Positions 1-7,172 of a stretch of DNA of 64,000 bases are shown here, piece after piece. Each line of letters starts with the position of its first letter. Position 1 is the stretch's first letter. The notes beneath the pieces are model-generated. The model did not search any database, was not told where the DNA came from, and saw only the letters and a program-made list of their open reading frames with translations. Made by a program: the position numbers and the translations under genes. The stretch is taken from assembly GCA_907163375.1 (NCBI GenBank), contig CAJQUW010007317.1, positions 170,692-234,691 on the forward strand, read 5' to 3'. Source of the stretch: Prostheceraeus crozeri (lineage: Eukaryota > Platyhelminthes > Polycladida > Euryleptidae).

Positions 1-725
1 AAAAAGTTACATAATTTTAACAAACATTTGGCTAATACTTGACAACGTTTTATTAAATATTTATCAAGATTTTATCTATTTTATGAAATAGTTTGCAAAT
101 ATTAACAAACTTATGTAGATGTTTGCAAATCTTCATCAAAATTAAGTATTACTTTGCAAATTTTTATCAAAATTAAGTATTAATTTGTAGATCTTTTATC
201 AAAATTAAGTGATAATTTACAAATTTTCTGAAAATGTATCAAATACCTTGCAATTTTTGTCTATACAGGCCTGCCACTAGTGGTGCACTTATAATTGCTA
301 GATATGTCAAATGAATGAAAACAAAATCCATGCAGTGTACTCTTTTTATTCATGTGTTATTAGTTGACCAGAGTCCAGAAGTCATTTATGCACAATATAA
401 AGATAAGTCAGCGCTTGGATATCATTTTACTGGATCGACCGAGAATAATGTCGACAATCGTCAAGGGTTATCAAAATTGATAGTTGCTGCTGATTAATCC
501 ACGATCACCGTTCTAAAGACCAACCAAAAATCAAGGCTTATATGACTTATCAAAAATTGAAATATTTTTAATGTTTTTAATGAATAACCGGAAGCTCGCT
601 TTGAAGTAATTACCTGCAAACATTGACTTTAATACAGATTGTTTCATAAAAAATGGATCACCCTTAAACATCGCCTTAACTTCAACTTTGTCTAACTCCG
701 CCAAACTTGAACGAATTTCTCTGAA
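1..725. other. AT-rich host flank with short degenerate repeats
   Basis: No convincing gene. Between about 110 and 230 a unit of roughly 30 bp recurs: TTTGCAAAT, then ATCAAAATTAAG, then a TATTA-like end, with substitutions between copies. The remainder is ordinary AT-rich sequence up to the element boundary at 726. The 60-codon open frame at 315-497 has no recognisable domain. Confidence 0.5.
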
Positions 726-880
726 AGTAGTAAGAAAACGGCGAACACCAGATAGCGCAAGATGGCCGCCATCGCTGAGTCCCCCCCCCTCTGGTCCGCC
801 AGTGTCGTGATGTGCCGTCGAGGTTCTGCTGCCGTCCCCCCCCTCTGGTCCGCCAGTGTGTGAGTCTCGGGTGTCTGTGT

Positions 881-946
881 CCGACCGCCTGGTGGACTTG
901 GGCGACCGTCTAGGTTGACGTGGGCGACCGTCTAGGTTGTCTTGGT
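881..946 (+). repeat. 22-bp tandem repeat, three units
   Basis: Three consecutive 22-bp units start at 881, 903 and 925, all containing CGACCG, a (T/C)CT(A/G)G core and a G-rich end. The same array is present in reverse at about 24183-24248 and as six units at 59739-59870, always just inside a Polinton terminus. Confidence 0.85.
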
Positions 947-1251
947 TAAACTGTGGTATGTTTTGGTGTGTAGTGTCGAAACGCGGCCTCGGATGTGAAA
1001 ACGGAGGTCAGATTCGGATTCAGCGTGAAATTCTGCATCTGTATGGTGAATTTGAAAGCAATCGGAGATAAAAATTTTCCGCTGACGTCCCCCCCCTTTG
1101 ATCTAACTTTGGTTCTAGTGGACGGATTTTGTTCGTTCGACTTGCATTGGAAAGAGGATGAAACACTGCTCGACCGCATTTTTCGTTGCGAGTCAATCGG
1201 AGCAGCCGTTCAAAAGTTAGAGCGGTTACAAGATTTTAGGTCGGAGCTCAC

Positions 1252-1855
1252 CTGAAAAAATCCTAAGTGTCAGAGTGACTTTGTATGGGAAAAATTAAAA
1301 ATTTTCCAAAGTGTGGAATTTCGACCTGGGACCTTTACCAAAGTTTGTTTCATCAAATTTCGCTGACTCCCCCCCCCTTTGATCTAACTTTGGTTCTAGT
1401 GGACGGATTTTGTTCGTTCGACTTGCATTGGAAAGAGGATGAAACACTGCTCGACCGCATTTTTCGTTGCGAGTCAATCGGAGCAGCCGTTCAAAAGTTA
1501 GAGCGGTTACAAGATTTTAGGTCGGAGCTCACCTGAAAAAATCCTAAGATTTGTCCGAGTGAGCTCCGACCTAAAATCTTGTAACCGCTCTAACTTTTGA
1601 ACGGCTGCTCCGATTGACTCGCAACGAAAAATGCGGTCGAGCAGTGTTTCATCCTCTTTCCAATGCAAGTCGAACGAACAAAATCCGTCCACTAGAACCA
1701 AAGTTAGATCAAAGGGGGGGGGAGTCAGCGAAATTTGATGAAACAAACTTTGGTAAAGGTCCCAGGTCGAAATTCCACACTTTGGAAAATTTTTAATTTT
1801 TCCCATACAAAGTCACTCTGACACTTAGGATTTTTTCAGGTGAGCTCCGACCTAA
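1252..1855. repeat. Large inverted repeat (near-perfect palindrome, arms about 290 bp)
   Basis: The plus-oriented 281-bp unit ending near 1546 is followed, after about 15 nt (ATTTGTCCGAGTGAG), by the same unit in reverse from about 1561. The arms look essentially identical, including the C-run and G-run. Such a structure would fold into a hairpin and probably arose by fold-back repair or replication within the terminal array. Confidence 0.8.
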
Positions 1856-2403
1856 AATCTTGTAACCGCTCTAACTTTTGAACGGCTGCTCCGATTGACT
1901 CGCAACGAAAAATGCGGTCGAGCAGTGTTTCATCCTCTTTCCAATGCAAGTCGAACGAACAAAATCCGTCCACTAGAACCAAAGTTAGATCAAAGGGGGG
2001 GGGAGTCAGCGAAATTTGATGAAACAAACTTTGGTAAAGGTCCCAGGTCGAAATTCCACACTTTGGAAAATTTTTAATTTTTCCCATACAAAGTCACTCT
2101 GACACTTAGGATTTTTTCAGGTGAGCTCCGACCTAAAATCTTGTAACCGCTCTAACTTTTGAACGGCTGCTCCGATTGACTCGCAACGAAAAATGCGGTC
2201 GAGCAGTGTTTCATCCTCTTTCCAATGCAAGTCGAACGAACAAAATCCGTCCACTAGAACCAAAGTTAGATCAAAGGGGGGGGGACGTCAGCGAAATTTG
2301 ATGAAACAAACTTTGGTAAAGGTCCCAGGTCGAAATTCCACACTTTGGAAAATTTTTAATTTTTCCCATACAAAGTCACTCTGACACTTAGGATTTTTTC
2401 AGG

Positions 2404-2864
2404 TGAGCTCCGACCTAAAATCTTAAATGGCGTCTCACATGTAAACGAAGACAGATAGGAACAAGCCGATTCTTTCACTGAATTTGTCTCACTCTTAGCT
2501 TTCAAATGACACCTCACTCGACAAAATCCGTCCACTGGAAGCCAAGATCGAAGCAAGCTGTCCAGAGGGGGGGGGACGTCAGCGAAATTTGATGGAAAAT
2601 GTTTTGGTAAAGGTCCCAGGTCAAAATTCGGAAGTTTTAAATTTTTCAAAATTTTCACCACACTGGAGCTCCCACACTTAGGAATTTTTTCACTTGTGGC
2701 ATGTTACATGGTCATGTGCTGACACACCAACTTCCCGTGGTCATATGAGAATGGTTCAGGTGTCATATTGTAAAGAATGATGAGACAAATCGTTTGCAAC
2801 AAACCGCATGTCGCTACGATGAATACTTTCGGAGATAGAGCCATTTTAAGTTTTCTTCCGAGCA
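2404..2864. other. Junction of array and leftmost gene promoter
   Basis: Up to about 2690 this is the diverged, minus-oriented subterminal repeat. From 2690 to 2864 no gene is visible. This is the sequence upstream of the TATA box at 2865. Confidence 0.5.
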
Positions 2865-2913
2865 TATATAAACCCCCGACAACGCAAGTCTGATCACTTC
2901 ATCGAAAGACGAG
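2865..2913 (+). promoter_or_regulatory. TATA box and non-coding first exon of the 424-aa gene
   Basis: TATATAAA lies at 2865-2872. A TATA-to-start distance of about 30 bp puts transcription initiation near 2895-2900, and the short exon ends at 2913 (GAG before GTAAGC). The second element has the same arrangement at about 62778 (TATATAAG), with a donor-like GTAGGT and a shared GTCGTC, CTCTGAGCTCC stretch. This conservation supports a real promoter and leader. Confidence 0.65.
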
Positions 2914-2969
2914 GTAAGCGACGGTCGTCGCTCTGAGCTCCCGATATCGGGTTGCAAAGGACTCTATCT

Positions 2970-3002
2970 TTTGAAGTAGGCAAGCTATCTTCTTACTTCA
3001 AA
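2970..3002 (+). other. CTAT-loop hairpin A1
   Basis: TTGAAGTAGG, a bulged C and AAG pair with CTT and CTTACTTCAA around the loop CTAT (2985-2988). This gives about 13 pairs including one G-U. Confidence 0.65.
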
Positions 3003-3132
3003 GTTTGTGTGATAGAGTTTGATAGTGTCTTTACTACTGATAAAATTTTTTAAAAGTAGTATGAGTAGTAAAATGCGGAATTTTTTAAAAATTCTTAATT
3101 TTCAGTTTTTTCAAAGTTTTAACATGTAGACT

Positions 3133-3413
3133 AAGGTTTTCAAGTATGCTGAGTTCAAATCTGCTATCAGATTTGAAATGTAACTAAGTCTAAGGCAGCT
3201 TTGAGGGGTTGGATCCCAGCTACTGATCACTACCTTTGACTCGGCGTTCCTGTTACCACTTCGGGGCAGTGACAATGATGTCTTCAGCTGTAAAGAGCGG
3301 GTATCGGGGAAGATCTCTCACTTCCCTAGTGATCAGTACAAGGCCTTCGGGCTGTCGACGGGATCTAGTGCCACTCACTACACTCAAATCTATCATTCCT
3401 CACTAAGTGTAAA
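3133..3413 (+). repeat. 281-bp conserved leader block, copy 1
   Basis: Near-identical to 63565-63845, with the same length and only scattered substitutions. It contains hairpin A2, a GCGTTCCT motif near 3244 and several UUCG-type loops. It lies within the predicted 5' intron. Because the flanking sequence is much more diverged, selection or recent gene conversion is implied. Confidence 0.8.
3154..3177 (+). other. CTAT-loop hairpin A2
   Basis: Perfect 10-bp stem, TTCAAATCTG with CAGATTTGAA, around CTAT at 3164-3167. It is repeated with one stem change at 63586-63609. Confidence 0.75.
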
Positions 3414-3425
3414 ATCATTCTTTTC

Positions 3426-3441
3426 CGTTTGCTATCAAACG
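3426..3441 (+). other. CTAT-loop hairpin A3
   Basis: CGTTTG pairs with CAAACG around CTAT, a perfect 6-bp stem. It lies 41 nt before the predicted acceptor of the 5' intron. Confidence 0.65.
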
Positions 3442-3485
3442 TTTACGGAATTATAATCATTGTTTTCCCCTTTTCACTTCAGAAA

Positions 3486-4821
3486 ATGGTTAACTACAAC
3501 AATGCAAAGACGGCTTTTAAGCTTTGCGTCTGCTCAAAGATTTTTCGTAGCGATGCCTTTAAGAAGCATTCTTGTGCACATAAGCGAATGGTAGGGGGCA
3601 TTCGATACTTTTGTAGCAGCCATAATGCATCTCGCCTTGTCGAGACGCTACCGGAGTGGCATGCCAAGCATAGCAGCTGCAGTCAACCAGAGCTGACTGA
3701 GGAGGCGAAGCAAAGTCTCTTCAGCTCAGAGTTGAAAGCTCTGGAGACTCAGTGTGCTATCGAGGCTATCACGTCAGCAAAGCCTCCCTCATCTTGTGCA
3801 CCAGCAAAGGCTCTCTCGCCCACCCCGATTCTAGAGGCTCAGTCTGCTGTCGAGTCTATCACGACAGCAGAGGCTCCATCTTCTAGCATGCCAGCAAAGG
3901 CTCTCTCACCCACTCCGATTGAGTCTTCTCCGAAGTCGAGTAAATCCTCCTCCTCCTCCTCTAGCGATGAGTCGGCTACAAGTAGCAGCGACAGTGAGGA
4001 AGAGGAGGAGGATAAAGGCTCGACGAAGGTTGACCTAGTCGAGAGTGTCTACCTCGATAGCGAGGTAGAGGCGGTGAGGGACGTTGACCTCGATAGCGAG
4101 GTGCAGCCGGCTAAGTTATCAACCAGTGGTGGGATTGCGGCTCAATGTCGCAACTTCATTATGCGCCCACCACTGGTTGATAACTATGACAAGCTGAAGA
4201 ATGAGTTGGAGGTGTGGAAGAGGGACTGCTTCTTCTATAAAGCGAGTTCCGAGAACCTCTCGCGAGTCACTCAGGAGCTCAAGAAGACTCAAGCTAGTCT
4301 TTTTGAGAAAGAAGGAGAGCTCGATCGCGAGAGGTTCTCGCACCTCGCTAGTAAGGCTAAAGAAGAGCAGCTCCTCATCGAGAGAGAGAGTCAGGAGAAG
4401 GAGTTAAGAAAGATGAGGGAGGAGGTGGAAGGGCTGCGAAAGCAGTTGGGGAAGGTGGTGGCGACTAATCAGGAGCTGCACCAGCAAGTAATGAGTAGCA
4501 GTACTCGACGATCAAGTCGCCTCCACATTCCCCTTGACAAGAAAGGACGTGTGCCCGCAAGACCGCTCCTCTGTGAACGTGGCAGAGACGAGATGTGTTA
4601 TAGCAGGGCTAAAAAAGGTATCGAATGCCTTCACTTTACATTCGACCACAAGGAGGCGATCACAGGATTCCTGTTCGAGCCACGTCCTGAGAAGATCTGT
4701 AAGTTTAAAACAAGTAACTTAGAGTTCAAGATAATAACTAACAACTTCTTTCTTTACAGATATCAAAGAGAAGCGACCACCTGCTTCCGTGAACGAGCCG
4801 GAGGCGAAGCGGCAAGCTTGA
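3486..4821 (+). CDS. Spliced 424-aa protein: Cys/His-rich N-terminus, acidic Ser-rich middle, coiled coil
   Basis: Start at 3486 is chosen because the acceptor CAG ends at 3482, so the first 19 open codons upstream are intron. A second intron, 4699-4759 (GTAAGT to TTTACAG), interrupts the frame. Exons 3486-4698 and 4760-4821 total 1275 nt, giving 424 residues. The N-terminus has a compact Cys/His cluster (CVCSKIF, KKHSCAHK, CSSHN, EWHAKHSSC), plausibly zinc-binding. About residues 80-150 contain two similar repeats ending PAKALSPTPI. A Ser-run and acidic stretch follow, then duplicated DSEV blocks, then a long charged coiled coil (about residues 230-335). The C-terminal part is basic and has no known fold. 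I do not recognise a family; a regulatory or nucleic-acid-binding role is a guess. The gene is followed by the 531-bp cassette. Confidence 0.7.
4699..4759 (+). other. Short intron in the 424-aa gene
   Basis: Donor T|GTAAGT at 4699 and acceptor TTTCTTTACAG ending at 4759, 61 nt, with a T-rich tract before the acceptor. Splicing joins the frame to a short basic tail with TGA at 4819-4821. Read-through instead gives a slightly longer unrelated tail. Confidence 0.6.
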
Positions 4822-4942
4822 GTCCTTGAATTATCCCGAGAATGAACCATCGGCTCTCTTAAGGGCCACCATGGGGCAAGACATGATAGAACCTCCACGC
4901 GGTTTGCCCTGGGCAGTCTTCGGACTGGCGAATACTATCATT

Positions 4943-4968
4943 AAGTTGAATCTGCTATCAGTCAACTT
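4943..4968 (+). other. CTAT-loop hairpin A4
   Basis: AAGTTGA pairs with TCAACTT and CTG with CAG around CTAT (4955-4958). A two-base bulge (AT) separates the helices. Confidence 0.65.
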
Positions 4969-5012
4969 GAACGTTGCAAATGAAGTTCGGTGTAATACTT
5001 CCTTTCGACGGG

Positions 5013-5029
5013 CGTTCCTGTAAAGGGCG
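5013..5029 (+). other. Hairpin B1 (GTAA loop)
   Basis: CG, bulged T, TCCT pairs with AGGGCG around a GTAA tetraloop. It is preceded by TGTAATACTTCC at 4991-5002. The equivalent hairpins in the second element have a TTCG loop with compensating stem bases. Confidence 0.55.
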
Positions 5030-5408
5030 GCGGTGAAACCCGTAGCTATGTATACCGCAAGGGACATTCGGCAATGGTCAATCTTGTTAAACCTCTCTGC
5101 GTCATGTTTGCAAGTGATTGCCTCTGTCTCAACGTAGTATGCATTCGCGCCAGGGCGACATTTAGCCAACTGTCGAAGGTTGCCTAAAACTTTCCATTGC
5201 ATACGTTATGAGAGCCATGAGTTCTACCTGTCTCTATCAATGAGACGAATTGATGAATGGAATGAAAGGGAGGATACTCACGCGCCACACGCAACATAAC
5301 ACACTTCTCTCTTCCGTAGTCTAACAAGCTCTTTACACATGGATCGCAGTCGATTGCTATCCCTGAAGCATTCTGATTCGCTGTTGAGCAATTCATTGTT
5401 GAAAACCC

Positions 5409-5416
5409 TATATAAG
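5409..5416 (+). promoter_or_regulatory. TATA box of the 83-aa gene
   Basis: TATATAAG is 41 bp upstream of the ATG at 5457, with an initiator-like CTCATTC between them. This gives a short 5' UTR and no visible intron. Confidence 0.6.
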
Positions 5417-5456
5417 CTAGAAGATTGTAGCGCTTCTCATTCAATTTGAAGTCACG

Positions 5457-5708
5457 ATGGAAGCCACATCTGCCGACAACATTCCCGTCTTCATTGATGA
5501 AGATAACGCCATTCCCGAGTTCGTCATCCTCGACGAGTGGGATGAGGATGAGAAGAAGGGGAAGATCAAGAGGATCATTTGGACGGATGAGGTGTGGACT
5601 CCAAATACCACCCGCATCCGAAAGGTGCCGGATGCACCAGTACGACCTCGGCGGTATAGGGTTTATGACAATCTAAGCGTCATACCCCTTGACTATTCAA
5701 GCCAATAG
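5457..5708 (+). CDS. Small acidic/basic bipartite protein (83 aa), unknown
   Basis: The ATG at 5457 follows a good TATA box. The N-terminal half is acidic (FIDEDN, LDEWDEDEKK) and the C-terminal half basic with several Arg (RIRKVP, RPRRYRVYDN). No signal peptide, membrane segment or known domain is visible. It lies between the two 531-bp cassettes, the second of which starts eight bases after the stop. The context (short TATA-driven gene at the element's left end) suggests an accessory early function, by inference only. Confidence 0.55.
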   Translation: MEATSADNIPVFIDEDNAIPEFVILDEWDEDEKKGKIKRIIWTDEVWTPNTTRIRKVPDAPVRPRRYRVYDNLSVIPLDYSSQ

Positions 5709-5716
5709 TCAACCTA

Positions 5717-6247
5717 ATCCCGAGAATGAACCATCGGCTCTCTTAAGGGCCACCATGGGGCAAGACATGATAGAACCTCCACGCGGTTTGCCCTGGGCAG
5801 TCTTCGGACTGGCGAATACTATCATTAAGTTGAATCTGCTATCAGTCAACTTGAACGTTGCAAATGAAGTTCGGTGTAATACTTCCTTTCGACGGGCGTT
5901 CCTGTAAAGGGCGGCGGTGAAACCCGTAGCTATGTATACCGCAAGGGACATTCGGCAATGGTCAATCTTGTTAAACCTCTCTGCGTCATGTTTGCAAGTG
6001 ATTGCCTCTGTCTCAACGTAGTATGCATTCGCGCCAGGGCGACATTTAGCCAACTGTCGAAGGTTGCCTAAAACTTTCCATTGCATACGTTATGAGAGCC
6101 ATGAGTTCTACCTGTCTCTATCAATGAGACGAATTGATGAATGGAATGAAAGGGAGGACACTCACGCGCCACACGCAACATAACACACTTCTCTCTTCCA
6201 TAGTCTAACAAGCTCTTTACACATGGATCGCAGTCGATTGCTATCCC
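5717..6247 (+). repeat. 531-bp downstream cassette, copy 2
   Basis: Near-identical to 4833-5363, including hairpin A (about 5827-5852), TGTAATACTTCC and hairpin B (about 5897-5913). It ends at GCTATCCC, after which the sequence becomes unique AT-rich DNA (6248-6447, no gene seen). Confidence 0.9.
5827..5852 (+). other. CTAT-loop hairpin A5
   Basis: Same structure as A4 within the second 531-bp cassette; loop CTAT at 5839-5842. Confidence 0.65.
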
Positions 6248-6447
6248 AGAATCATGTAAGCTATCTTAATTTTATTTAACACTATTTCATCTACCATTAT
6301 CACCCATATGAAATGTTATAAGATTTGCAAGTTAAACTAAGCGTGCTACTATTTCCAAATGAAAAAGTATACATGGTTAAATTATTCACTAAAGCCCCAT
6401 TCAAGTAAGTCAGTATGAAAGCAAAGATAATACGAAATAAACATTTA

Positions 6448-6879
6448 TTATGGCATGTATTTTAAAAGGTCTTCATCGTCAATATCGTCCCAGAGTCTGA
6501 CTTCACATAGATCACAAAAACAGTTGAGCTGCTTTAAACGTTCTTCTGCAGCGTCCCTCACGTTGTCAATGTACGCCCACTCCGCCACGGTTCGCGGTTG
6601 GGAGTTAGGGGTGTACCACTCCCATATTTGATGCAACTGCGACTTGCTGGTCATCTCCATCACCCCTTCGACATCATATTGTAAATATTTCCACCGTATG
6701 CCTGTTAGGTCGGGCAACTCCTCTTCATCGTCCTCCGATAACTTTCGTATATTGTCGAGATTGTATGTCTTCTCCACCTTCGCCTTTCTTGGTGCATTTG
6801 GTGTAACGAGCACCTTTGCTGATGTGCATGGAGAGGAGAACTCCAATGCGGCATTTGGTGTTGTTGGAGGACTTGTCAT
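6448..6879 (-). CDS. 143-aa acidic protein, unknown, divergent from polymerase
   Basis: Complete frame with ATG at 6879, transcribed away from the polymerase gene across a shared 290-bp interval. About the first 40 residues are Pro/Ser/Thr/Ala-rich. Then an acidic run (SEDDEEELPD) precedes a Trp-containing region (IRWKYLQYD, QIWEWYTP) and a C-terminus with a CFCDLC pair and acidic DDIDDEDLL. No family recognised. Sharing the CCAAT-bearing interval with polymerase suggests co-expression with replication genes, by inference. Confidence 0.6.
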   Translation of the reverse strand: MTSPPTTPNAALEFSSPCTSAKVLVTPNAPRKAKVEKTYNLDNIRKLSEDDEEELPDLTGIRWKYLQYDVEGVMEMTSKSQLHQIWEWYTPNSQPRTVAEWAYIDNVRDAAEERLKQLNCFCDLCEVRLWDDIDDEDLLKYMP

Positions 6880-6952
6880 GTTGTCTTTGAAATGCTGACT
6901 TTGAATAATGATAACTTTAACATTTTTCTAATTCTTAAGTATCAACAAGCAA

Positions 6953-7000
6953 CCAATCAGAATGAACAGCCAATGAATGATGAGCATGAAAGGATATAAG
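6953..7000 (+). promoter_or_regulatory. Early-type promoter of polymerase: two CCAAT boxes and TATA
   Basis: CCAAT occurs at 6953-6957 and 6970-6974 (17 bp apart), then TATAAG at 6995-7000. The same arrangement, with the same 17-bp spacing of CCAAT boxes, precedes the 235-aa gene at the other end of the element. Confidence 0.65.
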
Positions 7001-7172
7001 CAAAGTGACATCCGTGTCATTTCACTCTGTCTTTGAGACGTATAAGTGAAGTATTCTCTAGCGAATTCTGCTATTATTTGAGGTGTACAAGTGAATTCCA
7101 AATTTGAGACATATTAATTGAGTGAAGTCTCTATCTTATTGAAGCATCAACCTTAAACTTGATTTCATTGAA

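Larger units (their letters stand above)
726..2690. repeat. Left terminal/subterminal repeat array of the Polinton
   Basis: The region starts with the AGTAGTAAG terminus, then C-run blocks (about 780, 836, 1089, 1369) on the plus strand. It switches orientation near 1550, so the later blocks show G-runs (about 1716, 1997, 2276, 2569). A 281-bp unit is repeated: GAGCTCCGACC occurs at 1561, 1842, 2123 and 2404, and the opposite orientation occurs at about 1243 and 1524. Homopolymer runs are commonly preceded by TGACGT or ACTC. The last unit (2404-2690) is the diverged form also seen in the right terminal region. Open frames across these units are read-through of non-coding repeats. Confidence 0.85.
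2914..3482 (+). other. 5'-UTR intron with conserved structured RNA elements
   Basis: Donor GTAAGC is at 2914 and the acceptor, a pyrimidine tract ending CAG, at 3480-3482, just upstream of the ATG at 3486. The intron holds three CTAT-loop hairpins (2970-3002, 3154-3177, 3426-3441). It also holds a 281-bp block (3133-3413) repeated at 63565-63845, and CUUCGG-type loop sequences such as GGCC/TTCG/GGCT near 3341. A palindrome CCCGATATCGGG lies near 2940. The intron boundaries are predicted, not observed. Conservation of an intron segment at the equivalent place in a second element suggests it has a function. Confidence 0.6.
4833..5363 (+). repeat. 531-bp downstream cassette, copy 1
   Basis: Repeated 884 bp downstream at 5717-6247 with only a couple of differences noticed (for example GGATACTC versus GGACACTC). 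Each copy starts a few bases after the stop codon of a gene (424-aa and 83-aa) and contains hairpin A (4943-4968), TGTAATACTTCC, hairpin B (5013-5029) and a conserved end GATTGCTATCCC. A 123-codon open frame on the minus strand is present but cannot be judged, because the copies are almost identical at DNA level. Confidence 0.9.

Noticed and set aside
117..230. CRISPR-like spaced repeats
   Set aside because: Units are degenerate, AT-rich and without unique spacers, in an animal genome.
946..2661. Numerous near-identical open frames of 60-101 codons on both strands
   Set aside because: They follow the 281-bp repeats, appear in both orientations and contain homopolymer-run codons. They are translations of non-coding repeats.
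2914..3482. RNA polymerase III gene (VA-RNA-like) in the leader
   Set aside because: No convincing A and B boxes and no terminator T-run in the right place.
4833..5363. Group I intron or ribosomal fragment in the cassette
   Set aside because: Some GC-rich stem words recall such RNAs, but no conserved P/Q/R/S core and no match to rRNA as I know it.
4831..6086. Minus-strand open frames of about 123 codons in both 531-bp cassettes
   Set aside because: The copies are almost identical DNA, so shared openness is not evidence of coding. No ATG context, promoter or domain was recognised. They cannot be excluded completely.
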